Assembly (NCBI GenBank): GCA_034770075.1
Contig: CM068382.1
Span: forward strand, 8,388,685-8,452,684
DNA length: 64,000 nt
DNA from: Aralia elata
Taxonomy: Eukaryota > Streptophyta > Magnoliopsida > Apiales > Araliaceae
Reading direction: 5' to 3'
Shown here: one piece after another, positions 34,448-48,100 of the stretch
Position numbering within the stretch: the stretch's first letter is position 1
Layout of the letters: every line of letters starts with the position of its first letter
Program-made: the position numbers and the translations under genes
The notes under the pieces: model-generated
Database searches by the model: none
Told to the model about the DNA's origin: nothing
The model's input: the letters and a program-made list of their open reading frames with translations, nothing else

Positions 34448-36861
34448 ATAAAAATATAACGCGCAAGTGATTAAAGAGTTATTATCCTACCACTAGCTCA
34501 AAATATTACCTACTTTTTAGTGCCTTGTTTGGTTGTCAAAAAAGTTGAGATTCCAAACTTTTCCTTTTCTTTCACCGCCATGGCCATGAGGGCACTAGAG
34601 TTTAGATTTGAGAATCATACCCATACCCTAAAGTCAGCCGCCAAATACCTAAAACAACTAGAAACGTGAGGGCAACCATGAAAAAGGTAAATGGAATCAC
34701 ACCAAAAACAAAATTCTCCTCTTCATTTACCTAACCCAAACAGACCATGAACCAGTGTACAAACTACACACCACAATAAGTCAATAGCCAAATGGGACTT
34801 CCATTTTGACACGAAAGTAGTGAAAATTATTAATTTTTTTAAAAAAAAATCCACTTTTTACAAAAAATACCCCCATATATTTCTTATACATAGAAAAGCT
34901 CCTTAAGTATCGAACCATTACAATTTGGTCCTCATTCCCAGATGAGGTCTATTTCGGAAATGGCAATTCATGGCTCATGTGATAATTTAAGGCAAAAAAA
35001 TACTACATATTTAAACACTCTCCCTTGAGTATTCAATCCGTTCTCATGAACTTCTCCGTCCATAAAATACGCGCCATTCAAATATAAAAACCAAATTGTG
35101 ACAAATGCTTATATTAACCAAACCCACATATATATATATATATATATACATACACACACACACACACACGTAGTTAAGGGTACCTTGCATAGCAAGGGAA
35201 AGGCAATACCAACTAAGCCAATAGCTGTCGGTGTCAGTAGAATTTCGAAATGACCAATGGTGGTGAGACTATACGGCACCACCAACCATGGAGACAGCTC
35301 ATAGCTAGGTTTCCACTCTTATGACGAAAGATATAGTGGAGTAATATATATACCTGCAGCTCTCTCTGTTTCAAATTGGAAAGACACAAAACAAAAGACC
35401 CGGCAACTGTAACCCCATAAAACCTTGAAATCAAATTCCCTCACTCCAAAAAACAATTGACCTCTGGTTCTATATTAGAGCCTATATCATCACACTGCCT
35501 ATTGGAATAATATTCTAAAATTTAGGCGCAAGTGCTAATAAACAAAGTCCCAGACTCCCAGTACATAAATAAGAAACCCTCCCTCAGTTTCAAAATAGTA
35601 TCGTTTGTCAAAAAAAAATGTATTCCCCAAAATAGTGTAGCCACTACTAACTAACAACTTAAAATCTTTAAGTGTAAATTTGGAATAGAAATACATCATT
35701 ATTTACAAATTTTACAAATGAAACTCTTTTTATGGGACGGACGGAGTATTAAGTAACTCCAATTCCAAGTTTTATTCTACTCAACTGTCGGGGAAACTAA
35801 ATCAACAAATACAATATGATAAGCCATCTCAGCTACCAGAAGCATGTGCTATCTCAGTTTCCACTCCAATCCCTATTTAAAATCATGATATAACTAAACA
35901 GTATGTGCTCTACATCACCATAAATGAAAATGCATAGTCAATGACATTATATTAACTAACACACCAACTGTAAGAGTTTCTGGAAGTTGTCGACAGCAAA
36001 TAATAGATTAATTAGAAGAAAGCGACTTTTAAATTCCCTGCTAATCAGTTTGCAGGCCACAATAATTTTCTTGTGACATCTAAGATTAGTGTCCTAATCT
36101 TCCACCTGCCTTCAATAACTGCAAAGATGTATGACATACAAAAACAAGAAAACATGTATGTAAATATGCACACAACACTATTGAATATGTAGCAACTAAG
36201 CTTAGAAATGAGTATTAATGGTCATCATAAGGCGGGCAGATCCTCAGCTTTGATGTACTGAGCCCGCCAAAAGGGCTAAATATACTCCACATTTAACCCT
36301 ATTTGACCTTTAAATGATGCCCTTCAACTTCTACAAATGACAGATTTTTGTTGACATTTAAGAAAGTAGTTGCATCAATTATCAAGTCATTTCCTTGAGT
36401 TATGTTCCATTTCAATATAATCTCTTGATATTATTTAATCACACTATCCAAGACTCGATTAATCTAGAGACTAGTATAGTACCACAATTTGAGAGAACTT
36501 GACAAAATAACCATAAGATCCATGAGAAAGATTTTTTTTATTTATTAATATACAGAAAAGAGTGTATGGTTAGTAACTTGGTATGCACCAAACAATTTAG
36601 GGTTTAAAATATTGGCCGTGAGACCTAACAATAACAAATTTATTTTTGAGCAATTTTATCTGTGTAAGGCAAGTAAATAAAACTTTGAGCAACATTCATT
36701 ACTGCAAACTACCTCAACATCAAGCTTAGAATTTCAAACATAAAAATTCAAGTTCTTAACAAAAAATGCTGAGGTATCTATTGAAATAGTATTTACCTAA
36801 AATTTGGTACATATATCAAACCAGCTGTAGGAGTCTTCTACGGTTATAAATAATTTGCAAA
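34448..36861. other. Spacer downstream of the Sel1-repeat gene
   Basis: No gene recognised. It includes a (TA)n(CA)n microsatellite at about 35128-35169 and a Stowaway-like remnant ending ATGGGACGGACGGAG at 35746 (about 35584-35746). The part close to 36861 is probably 3' UTR of the minus-strand gene. Confidence 0.45.
35584..35746. mobile_element. Degraded Stowaway-like MITE
   Basis: Left part CCCTCCCTCAGTTTCAAAAT and right end TTTTTATGGGACGGACGGAG before TA, roughly inverted. The TTTACAAATGAAACTCTTTT segment recurs near 33200 and 59900. Confidence 0.45.
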
Positions 36862-39800
36862 CTACGGATTGAGTAGACGCTTCTCTTCCTCCTCGAGTCT
36901 TTTTAACCATCTAAATCCAAGATCACATTCTGCTTTAGCAGCAATTTCAAATTGTTCTCTTGCCATCTCAAGTGGATTTTTCTTAGGGCTTCCTGCATTA
37001 TTCCTTGATTTTCTAGTTGATGAATCCCTTTTTGCACTGAATTTTGTCAGACATTCTGGAACTTGAACACCTGATAAAAAAATTTCGTTTCTTTAAAAAT
37101 AATTAGGCAACAGAAAATTGGAATAAAAACACTGAATCAGAATATCCAAAGAAGCACAGGGATTTGGGAAAAGAATGTAGGATCGCCATATAATCCATAA
37201 TCAACATAACTGATTATCCAGCTTGACATAATAAATATACCCTCGTCCAAAAAACTACAGATATAGTTTCTCATTTCTTTCCTCTCTTTTTTTGGCTTTC
37301 TACCAAAACTGTTAATAAACGAAGAAAGTGTTTCCTCTTCTCTATTTCAATGTTCATCATAATTTCTATTTTGTGTAAATGGATCGTGAACCATAGTTGT
37401 CAACTTGTCATGGCGTTGCCATGTCGCCGCCTAGGCGACAACTAGGGTCCTGGCGCTTGAGAAGGACAAGGCGACGCCTTGGACACTGAGTTGTCAAGGC
37501 TCACACCATGGTAGTTGGCCCAAGTGATTAAGTCATTTTACCCATGACTCATCATAATCCATGGACTTGCTATGTGGTGTAATTTTATTACTTATTAGAC
37601 TTTTAATGTGTGATGGGTGTTTACTTGATTAATTCTTTATTTTCTACATAGTGTTTGTTCACTTGTTCTACTAGTTTTTAATGTCAAGTGTTTTATTATG
37701 AATTTTGATTGTAAGTATTCATATAATTGTGTTTTTAATTGTATTCCATAGTGTTAGTTATTATGTTTCGATTTTTAATGTATATAAGCTTTTATTTTTC
37801 CATATACCCTTGAAGTAAAATAAATAATGTATAAATTGTAAATTGTTAACGACTTATCACCATACGGACGCCATGACAGGCGACCTAGGCGTCCTGGCGG
37901 TCAACTACCGCCATGTCTCGCCGTGACAACTATGTCATGAACAGGCCATACAAAACTAAAGACATAATGTTTGCTCATTTAGTCTGTTATTAATAGAAGT
38001 TATTGATCGACTCAAGAAATAACTTTAAAGTAAATTCAAAAGACTTCATTAGGTAAAGAAAGATTAAAAAATGGAACTGTATGTGATCAGCAATGTCAGA
38101 AGGTATGAGTAGCTGACCTCTAAGAAGAAGGGATCCATATGCTATAGCAGCCCCAGCATGGCCCTGCATATATGCAAAAAATAAAAGTTGAGAGGCCATG
38201 TATGACAGTTTCCTTAGTTGAATAACCGAGTCCTGGTTGCAAGTTCCAGCTCGATACATAAAGGTTCAAGCATACAGATTAAGTAGTTATTAGAACTGTT
38301 GTTTACATTGCAGAGATTCAAAGTTTCAAAACTCGTACGTAACATAAAACTTTGAAAAGCCACTGAAGCAATTAGTTTCAATCTTAACAGTGTTGTTGAC
38401 TAACATATAACATTACTGATTAACTTGACGTGATGTATTTCAATAAATGCAAAGATGAGTTAACTTTTACCTTCTCTGATGCTCTATGGAAACACCATAC
38501 TGCTGAGGCAATATCTTTCTTCACACAATCCCCTGTCAAATATACAGCTCCTAGAAGATATAGAGCACCTGGATGTAACTACAAAATAGCAAGCATCATT
38601 AGGTTTCGAGACTTACACTGAAAATGATAATGCTTTGGCGAAACACACTACACACCTGGTCAACCGCCTTCTCCAAATAATGAAAAGCTTGTTGATCTGA
38701 TTCAACATATTCATTCTATTTATAAACCAACCAAAAGGACACTAGAGTTAGATAGGATATAGGGGGAAAAAGATTACTAGAAAAGGAATAATAAAATATG
38801 TGGGAGAATATTAGTATGTCTGACATGGAATCAAGCAGACAAAAAAAATCTGCAAATCAAAAAACTCAAACATCAACTGATTAATACCAAAAGTTGTCCT
38901 TGGACGCAAAAAGAAAAACAAAAACTAAGGAGAGGGCATTACAACATTCACTTTCATGGTATTGGTAATATTTCACACTAGGTAAGTCTACCACTGAGGC
39001 CTTCTCTGTCTATCTCCTAAGTAGTGCCACCATTCAAAACCAACCAGCATATTAAGTTCCGAATCTCCTAATGCTTCCCCACAGAACATAAAGACGACTC
39101 CAGTGTAATCTTTGAATTGTGTACCATTCAAGAGGTGTGTGGATTCATTTTTTTTGAAACGAATAATAGGTTATCAATTAGGTCAACAATTGGTTATAGA
39201 TAGCAATGAAAACATGAACGTTTCACCAAGGAAAGGAGGCTTAAGATGCTGTTGAATTGCTTCCAATGAAAATTTAACGGCAGTTCATAATGTCTTGCTA
39301 AATTGCTAACTGCTGCCAGAACATCAGTTTTAACTTTTAATAAAAAGCATATGGAGTCTGACCTCAACTCTTAAACGGCAACCCAACTCATACTGCGCAT
39401 CTGGATCCCCCATATTTGCGGCTTCTACTAACAAAGCAGCACCTCTTTTATGACAAGGAAAGGAAGGATTATTATTATTGAGCATAAACAACATATGCAT
39501 AAACGAAACATAATGAAGGTCCTCAGAAAGTTAAGCTACCATAACCTCAAAGTCATATATAGACAATCATGCTACAGGGTAGTTGTGTGAACCACATGGA
39601 AAGAAGTGAAAAGTGAGAATTTATGAACTTCAGCCATGTCCTAATCTAGACATCATCTAATTTATCAAAATATCTAGAACATTGGTCAGCTAATATTACC
39701 TAGAACACAGAATTTTGTAGAGAAGTAATAAGCACTGAACTTCACATTTTGAAAATGATAAAGGTTTCTTACATAGCTTTGCATGCCCCTGGGACATGGT

Positions 39801-40246
39801 ATTTGAGATGCAATTTGGAAAGCCAATATCTCGCATGCGTATTTGAGTTGTCAGCCTCCAGAGCCAATTCAAAGTTATCCTTTGCTGTCTAACATAAAAC
39901 CCGAAAACAAATGCTTGTAATTATAAAATAAAATAAGTGTTTCTCCTCAGTTAAAAGTCTTAACTTCAAATAAATGACACTTGAAGTTTAAAAACCAGGA
40001 ATGAAGTAAAACAAATTACTCAATTCAAATTGCAAATATAGCTAGAGGACGTAACGTTAAACAAGGAAAGAAGGGTGACAGAAGGAGAAACCAATACGAG
40101 AGTGCATCCACATAGCACTTCAATTCTGAAATGGTTCAAACTTTTAATTAATTTTTTTTTATAATTTTCAAATAAACATTGTACTTGCATAAAAGCTACT
40201 TTCTATATGGATTACACGATGTTCAAGCATTTTGTTCAGTCCAAAG

Positions 40247-40284
<38 letters not shown>

Positions 40285-42342
40285 ATAGTTGTCAAGTTGT
40301 TAAGTCGAGTCGAGTCAATGGCCAACCGCTTAAGCGACTAGTCGACTAGTCGCCCGACAAGATAAATTATTTATAATGTATTTTATACATTAACATACAT
40401 ATATATAATTTTACAAATTAAAATTATATTAAATACTAAAAACATAATTCTATATTATTAGATATCCTTTCTCAACTAAATATTAAAACATTTGACAAGA
40501 AGTAGCCAAGCACATCATGACACATATAGGTGACTCCAGTCATCATGACAAAATAACAATATTAGTAAAACACATAGTATACTTTTTACAATATTATTTA
40601 TTATATTTAATTTTTTTTCCAAAACAAAAATGGAAACTCAACAAATTTTTAATCCATCAGTTTTACAAAAAAAATAAAAATTTAGTCAATGTTATTTACT
40701 GCACTAAAGGAAACAAATTAACTATCACTTAATTTGTGAGACATAGGAATCTGTGCAATAATTAGCAGATAAAATATTTTAGAATATTTTTAGACAATTG
40801 AAATCTGTTGAAAAAAACTTCTCATACATAAACTAAATTTAAGCAAGAATATGTTGGAAAAATATAAGTTGGGCTTAAACTCATAATGTTGTTTATTCAA
40901 ATAAGGCCCAACTACAACTCTACAAAATAAAGATAGGAACCCAATAGTGGTCATAACAGAAAGAACAAAATAGGATTAGGGTTTTAATCTAACTGTCGTT
41001 GCAACAAAGAGACGAGAAAGGAGAAAGTAGCTGTAAGGAGAAGAAGAGAAGAAAAAAGCTCGTAAAAGTCGTGTTGGGTAACCCAGTAATGTGCTCTGTA
41101 TAAACCCTGACATCTTCCTTCTCCATCTCAATTCCTCTCTTTTGGCGCACGACTTGAAAGGAGGTATGTGGTCTCTAAGCCGGGCGACATGGAGTAAGTC
41201 GGCCAAGTCGTCGACTAGTCGACACAAGGCAACGACTTTCCTTTCAAGTCGAGCGACTTAGAGACATTAACCAAGTCGTGCCCTCAACTTGGCCCTTACG
41301 GAGCAACTGGACGACTAGTCGTCGACTAGTTGAGGACTTAACAACTATGAGAGAGAGAGAAAGAGAAATAAAGACACTTCATTGACATTTCACACCAAAA
41401 TTTTAACCCCATGTACCTAAATAGAATGATAAACAATCAAATACAACCGGCGTCATCAACTAAACAAAATTCCCTCGGTCTAGTAAAAATCCTAAAATCT
41501 AAATACAACGGAATGAAATTTTTTTTAAAAAAATGAGGATTTGATTCCATTGAACAAAGCTGAACATGCATTGGTCATACATTTGAATTAGATATTCAAA
41601 TTTACTACCACAAAAGTATGTTTTGTTCATATTACTGAGTACATTGATGTTCCAACCCAATCAAATGAAATTGCCTCAGAATTGTAATGCAATAATATGT
41701 GAATCCAGCATATATCATTTGAATAAATAACTTTAATCCACTTCTTAAAGTTCAAAAAACTAGGACACCCCACTAAGTACACCCTCTATGTACTATGCAC
41801 CTACTATATCCACATGAATGCATATGCATGTAGCCATGTAGTTTAAAATTTATATATAGAGAGAGAGAGAAGCACAACATATTCAACAAATAGAGTATGA
41901 AAAATAGAGTATGAAATAACTTAATAGGCATAATCAGAGATGGTGGAAAACTGACATACTCAAAAAAATAATGATAATAATAATAATACAACTATATGTT
42001 GTTATATGAAATTATAGAGAAAAAATAAGTTATGAATTGATGTTTATTCAACTACAATTTACCCTAAGGAGTGGGATTAGACGCTTATCATTAAGTTCGC
42101 AATAGTCAATCACTCTATCAACTTCTTTCAGGGCGCTCCACCCTTTGGCAATGAGCTCCATCGCTGTTTTATTTCTGGTGTGCATCCGTCTCTGTGACAA
42201 AAGCATAAACTAAATAAATTAAAGTAATTGAATTGCATACATCAGGAAGACAGAAAATTACCTGTGGATTGAATTGAGCAAGATGAAGGCTGTGTTTAGC
42301 GGTAGCCTTCATGAACAATGATCTCAGCATCATTTGAGGCAT
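36862..42342 (-). CDS. Sel1-like repeat (TPR-like) protein
   Basis: Eight coding exons on the minus strand, all GT..AG and in frame: 42262-42342, 42063-42191, 39773-39888, 39363-39444, 38656-38715, 38471-38578, 38118-38163, 36862-37070, giving 276 residues. Tandem Sel1-type units are visible: GAALLVEAANMGDPDAQYEL / AFHYLEKAVDQLHPGALYLL / AVWCFHRASEKGHAGAAIAY, each with the A..LG..Y..G pattern. The C-terminus has a basic linker (KRDSSTRKSRNNAGSPKK), then EMAREQFEIAAKAECDLGFR and an acidic-basic tail. Sel1 repeats are protein-binding scaffolds; partners are unknown. The start ATG 42342 opens MPQMMLRSLFMKATAKHSLH, possibly a targeting sequence. Two hAT-type elements sit in its introns. No recognised symbol; loosely recalls Arabidopsis At2g25570. 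Confidence 0.88.
37392..37934. mobile_element. hAT-type non-autonomous element, 543 bp, in last intron of the Sel1-repeat gene
   Basis: Termini CATAGTTGTCAACTTGTCATG and GCCGTGACAACTATG are inverted. The flanks TCGTGAAC (37384-37391) and TCATGAAC (37935-37942) form an 8-bp duplication with one mismatch, the length made by hAT transposases. Subterminal DNA is rich in short palindromes (CGCCTAGGCG, GGCGACCTAGGCGTC). Confidence 0.8.
40256..40283. repeat. (GA)n microsatellite, split by a hAT insertion
   Basis: The GA run stops where the element at 40284 begins and resumes at 41350 with the same repeat. Confidence 0.9.
40284..41349. mobile_element. hAT-type non-autonomous element, 1066 bp, in second intron of the Sel1-repeat gene
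   Basis: Termini CATAGTTGTCAAGTTGTTAAG and GGACTTAACAACTATG are inverted. AGAGAGAG flanks both sides (8 bp, but in a GA microsatellite). Subterminal regions are crowded with the palindrome GTCGACTAGTCGAC and half-sites (CGACTAGTCG). It shares the terminal CATAGTTGT with the element at 37392. An 83-codon minus-strand frame inside (40976-41227) resembles no known protein. Confidence 0.78.
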
Positions 42343-43808
42343 ATATTCAGGAGACTTGGATCAAGCACAGCAATCTTGCATGAGGTTAAAAATCCAGAAG
42401 GCCAACTAATAAAGCAGAAAAATAACTCGTCATATTTAGCTTTGTTGGAATACTGGAACCTTAAGAAAGTGAGTCAATTTAACATGAGCTACTTGAAAAT
42501 AACATCGTCAAACATAAATTACTAGCAGTGAAACAAATGCAAAGCATCAAGAAGATTATCTTTTATGTGTGTATTCGAGGAAATCCTACAGTGGGAAGCA
42601 AAATTCTCAAGCGAATGTGCTTTGCTCACATATTCAAAAAATGTGGCAAGATCAAAACATCCAATTAACATATTCATGCAGAGAAATAAGCTTAGTGGTA
42701 TTTGACATTCATGTGTTACATCATTGTGCCTATTACGGGAGAATGTATGATCAAACGCAAAATTGTCTTGGATACTAATAATCAAGTTTTCAACTGAATA
42801 TAACATCTAATATAACTAATCACATTTCAAGAACCCATGTAGGATTTCTTGTGAAATTAAAGTGAGCAAATTTCTACTTTCAATGGTTCTAGTTTAAAAA
42901 TTACAACAATCCTAACTGGTCTATTAGGTGTCTCCTCAGCAATACAAAGGCAACTAAGCCACGGGTGCAAGAGTACAGACCTCAAAAAACCATTTCCTCT
43001 ATGGGAATAATAAACTTTCCACCAAAAAAAATATGGTGGGGGCACCCTTCAGTAAAACCCCAATCCAGTAGTTTGTATCCTTAACCTATTGGCTGATTAC
43101 TATGCTTAATGATTAATTTATCATAAGCATTCATATATTCTACTTGTTGTAGACATAATCACAAACATATGGGGTGCATCATAAAATGCCCAGAGACAGA
43201 ATAAAAACCAAATAGTTATGCAACCAATATTATGTAGGAAACTAAATTCCCAACAAAATCAGTTTTTTGAAATTCCATTGCACCTCAATTATGCCCATTA
43301 AAGTGTTTTTCAATTGAAGTTTGTAAACATTCTAGCGTATAATTTAAATTTCGTTAACGAAAATAAAAAAAAGAACGCGGGAAAGAGAGGGAGAGTCATA
43401 CTTGAGGGAGTTGCGGGTAGGAAGAAGATGAAGTGGGTGGTTGCAGCCCTCGCAGGTTCTGCTTCAACGGATGGAAATGGATCCGTGAAGATCCGCCCAA
43501 ACCACTCTACAAACGGATCTATATATTCCTTCTTAGTTTTTATATAAAATTCTTAGTAAATATATGTATTTGTTTCTATTTTCGATTATACTGTATAAAA
43601 ACTGAAACTAAAAGGTTTATAATTTGTGAAAAATTGAAATTCAGAATTCAATTGATTTTAATTATTATTTAAAACCATCTAAAGTACTATCTATTGCGAC
43701 GTTGTTTTCAAATTTTTTTTACTTGAATCGTCGATTCTAAAATTTTAAAGCCTATAAATTAATTTCAAAAAATTTAAATTAAGACTTTTTCTAAAAAATA
43801 AAAAAATA
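42343..43808. other. Upstream region of the Sel1-repeat gene
   Basis: No coding exon could be confirmed. Less AT-rich DNA at about 43385-43530 could hold a 5' UTR exon of the minus-strand gene, since a minus-strand donor-like CTCAA/GTATGA occurs at about 43400; this is speculative. Confidence 0.35.
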
Positions 43809-44128
43809 CTCTCTCTTTCTCGTAATAAACGTCATAATTTGACTTTCATAGTCAAATTGACAATTTTTAAAATTAATAAATAAAATTTTTTATATAAAAT
43901 TTTTAAATTACGAAATTTGACATTAATAATAAATGCATCGTAATTTATTATGATCATAATCTCTCGGCATCTATCTTGATAATTTTTAAGATTTATTAAT
44001 TTTAAAAATGGTCAATTTGACCATAGAAGAACCCACATTTCAAATGAACAAATTCAAACTTGAAAATGATCTTTCTCATTCTCGAAGAATGAGGGGGTAA
44101 AGAGACATTTATTACGACACAAAGGGGG
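43809..44128. mobile_element. Stowaway-like MITE, divergent
   Basis: Left end CTCTCTCTTTCTCGTAATAA after TA; right end TTATTACGACACAAAGGGGG before TA. The internal motif AGTCAAATTGACAATTTTTA and its complement GGTCAATTTGACC recall the four-copy Stowaway family, but the termini differ. Confidence 0.65.
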
Positions 44129-44492
44129 TACTAGTTAATAATGTATTAGTCAAATTGTTAAAACTTTGACATCTAGGTCTTAGATTCGGTCGTTAAATTT
44201 ACTAATATTATTGTACATATTAAATTATAAATTCATTATGTTTGTAATTGTATCCCTCCAAAATAATAGGAGTTCAAAAAAGAAATCCAATAAATATGTT
44301 GCTATATGAGCTCTTTAATTATATACTGTTGCCTGTTTATGAGTTTTTATTTTATTTAGTTTATTTAGTTCTTCCCATTTGAAGTGAAAATAGTTTTAAA
44401 TTGTCGAAAATATCTTGAAATGTTCACAGTGTTTTGGACCCATTCTGCTTAAGCGCATTTCCAATCAGTCATCAGTTTCAAGGAAAATAATA

Positions 44493-44750
44493 CTCTCCCT
44501 CCGTTTCAAAATTAAAAATATAATTTAATTTTGGAGGTCAAACGACGTCATAACTAAACTTTAAAATTGATATGACTCATAAAAATTTTGAATAAAATAA
44601 ATTTTATGATTAATAGTTGTTGTTATATACTATACAATTATAATAATTGTATCAATTAAAGTTAAATAAATTCACATCAATTTAAAATTTAATGTGTCGT
44701 CTTTTGACCACAAAAATCACATTGTATCTCTAATTTTGAAATAGAAAGAA
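44493..44750. mobile_element. Stowaway-like MITE, second divergent family
   Basis: Left CTCTCCCTCCGTTTCAAAAT after TA; right ATTTTGAAATAGAAAGAA before TA. Extended inverted arms include GGAGGTCAAACGACG / GTCGTCTTTTGACC. About 258 bp. Confidence 0.7.
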
Positions 44751-45111
44751 TATATATTTTTGAGATAAAACAATATTCATGTAAAAAATAAAAGATTAAA
44801 TAACATTCCGTTGCATATATTTGTGCTTAGCTTAGCTTCCCTGATGATGGAAATGAGGAATAAAACAAGAAGACTCAACTAATTAGCTTATAGTATGCCA
44901 AAGCACAATCAAAATTTGTGCTCAGAATTCAGATTGGACAGCATAATTTTAAAGACCACTTTGCATTTCATTTTGATATATTCTATACATCAATTTTTAT
45001 TTTTTCATATTTTCATCCCAAAAAAAAAGAAAAAAAAGTAGTCCTTTAGATGGACAATCAGAATACATAATTTTCATCATCTGATATCAGAATTTTATAT
45101 TCTTAAAACAG
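44751..45111. other. 3' flank of the phosphatase-like gene
   Basis: Probably 3' UTR and spacer of the minus-strand gene; nothing else seen. Confidence 0.45.
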
Positions 45112-48100
45112 TTAAAATTCTTCATCGGCCAGAGTTGATGTTGTAATAGGTATCGACCACCTCCCCAAATGGGCAGTATAATTTATGCACCGGATGACAC
45201 CTCTTCCAGCAGGTCCATCTGGAAAGTCGAGAACACTGATGCTGCCAGCATCAAGATGAAATGAACCCATCCATTCCTTCGTCACATTTAGACAGCGTCC
45301 CAATAGTGCAATGTGAACCGCAGGATCAGCTACTGCTACAATAATATCCTCTTTCTCGGGTTCACTAGATAATTCATTCAACAGAGATTTCCAGGCCTTC
45401 TCTGACTGATCCCATAACGCTGTCATGACTCCGTCCTCTAATTCACTTAACCAACCAGAATGATAAGGTACATCAATTATACCCTGTTGAAGAGAAGGAA
45501 AAAACTGAAGAGCTCGGTCAAACATCCTAAAGACAGCTTAGATTGTCAACCAAGTTTTTTGGTATTGTCAAACACTAGAAACACGACAAGGGTGTCGCAG
45601 ATAATTCTTAGGTACTCGTATTTCAATTTACATATTCCCAGTAATTAAGGACAAGAGTTCATATTTTTGTTTATTTTGTCAGTCTGAGCAGTGAAATATA
45701 TTTCAATACCAATTTACTTTTCTTGCCTTTTTTGATTGCTGGAGAATGTTGTCCACATCAAGGTTCTGCATTTGCTTCATTTCCACATAGCGTGGCACAC
45801 AGTCAGCACCCAAGCAATCAGCAGCTTCTTGAACCTATATTCAACTTAGCTGATTACAACTATGGAAGAAAACGAAAATCACTGAAGAGAACTAAATTAG
45901 CCACATACTGATACAGGAACATTTGAGGATGAGTTTACTTGAACAATGGTGTTGGCTGTCCCAGTTGACCCACTGTTAGGGCTGCTAACTACTGTTTTCA
46001 CTCTCAAATCAAGTAGTAGCTCTGCCGTTTTCTGGGACTGCAATGTGTTCGGAAACAAAATCAGATGGTAAAACTTTTGTACCATGACTTGCTTAACACG
46101 GAAAAAAGGAAATTGTTTAAACCTGTATAATTCCGAGCATGTTCATTGACGAGTCTCCAGAAACCTGTCAAATACTAAAGAATTTTACTAACTATACACG
46201 TGTAAGGTAAAAAAGTGAAACTGCTAATTAAAAAATTATTGGAGATATTACAGTAAATCAGACATAAAACGCTGATCCCAACAAATGTGTGTTGGCAATT
46301 TCAGTACTCAACATACTAAATTTGAATGATTAATCTATTAAATTAGAACTTCCTTCAAATATCAAATTTCTGCAGGGGTAAAAACTGTCCACATACAATA
46401 ACAGGAATATTCCCACCAAAGTTTGTCAGGTTGCAGAATTAGCATCTGATTCAGGGAAAGTATCTAGAGAAAAAAAATTATAATGTCTCTCAAAAGTGAA
46501 AGATATAACTAAATGTGTGTGAGAAAAAGTAGAATAGAAAATTCTATTATATCGTCTGATGTAATATGTAGGCTATAACTAAATCAAATCTTTAAAACAG
46601 AAGTTTAATGGCGATCTAACAAAACTATTCATATGAATTTACAAATATTTTAAACAAATGTCAAAGTTATATATTTAGTTACCAGTTACGCTAAACGTTT
46701 AAGCTAATAGAGAATGAGCTTTTAACAATATGTATCATGCTTCCACATTGCTTCTCATGTGCGATCCCACTCGTACGTGAAAGAGACAAACCATGTTTTA
46801 TTACAATTCAGAAATGAAAGAGTGTAACTGCACTAACAACATATTGGGGAATCAGATGTACGTGGAAAGACTTGAAAGTTGAAACCATGACATTACGTGT
46901 GTAACCTGAGATATGATACCATGTCAATTGTCATGTTACCAGTTGTTCTAAATCTTAAATTATTTAAAAATGGATTCAACAATTTACATTATGCTTTGAC
47001 ATATATAACCATAATATCTTTGAAATCATGTTCAGTTAGACATAATTTTATACATACAAGAAATAATAGTAATAAATTTATACACATACATTATGACAAT
47101 TCTTGAATAGGCGAATAAGGGGAACAAAAACAGATTGGTAAATGAACTAACAATCTGGTAAAATGCACAAATCACAATCGCAAGGCCAATTCAAGATATG
47201 GATGAGTCCAGATTGGTGTCTCCAACTCTATAATATTTGGGCATTATGCATATGGAGACATTAAATTCTTTTGTTTTGTTCTAGAAAGGCTATATGAGGG
47301 CCTTCAACTAGAGATAGAATAGTCATAAAAAGAACAAAAGGTCAAGGTATATAATTGGAATTTCTATAATACCCAACCACCAGACCACCTATTTAATCAG
47401 CAAACATAAAGGTAAACTCAAAACTCAATATCACAGAAACAACCATGAAAAGAGTCAATGTTATATAACATCAGTAACAGCTCCTTAGCGCTTTCATACC
47501 TTGTAATCCCTCTGTAAGGATCCATGACAGACAAGTATGATCCGCTTACTGGCTTTCCTGCCTCCAGAACTTCCACCAGCAACAGGTGAACCTGGGGTCT
47601 GTTGCATTTACATTAGAATTACCGATAAAACTCAAAAGAAAATTAAACCACAGGGGACTATAAAGATAAATTAAGATGGGGGATAAAGGATTCAATATTT
47701 ACGCAAAAAGGATTGTTCATGCTTGAAGTATCTGCATAAACTTAACCTATACTATTCCTGTGATCTTAATTAGTTAAAATGCAGAATTACTGGGATAAAC
47801 CATTAACAAACAAGCAACGACAATGATATTAAAGTTTTCACAAGGTGTATATCAAGCATACTGGATAAACCATTAACATATAACAGCAAAGCAAACCTTG
47901 ATCAATCAAATATGTTGAGTTAACCCCCCTTCCCCCCCCCCCATTCTGCCTCTCAGTCCAAGGTTGCAGTATTGTAATTTTTTTTTCTTTTTTCTTTTTT
48001 TTTTTTTGGTTTCTAACCCGAAACTAACACATAATTATATACTTTGATGAACTCAAGAAACAAAAGAAGGTTGTAGCCTTGTTGTCATTTATAAAAACAG

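Noticed and set aside
40976..41227. 83-codon minus-strand frame inside the larger hAT element
   Set aside because: No recognisable domain, and part of it is translation of the palindromic subterminal repeats.
43314..43672. Plus-strand frames near 43.4 kb considered as a small gene
   Set aside because: Two overlapping frames without a recognisable domain or codon bias. A 5' UTR exon of the minus-strand Sel1-repeat gene is at least as likely.
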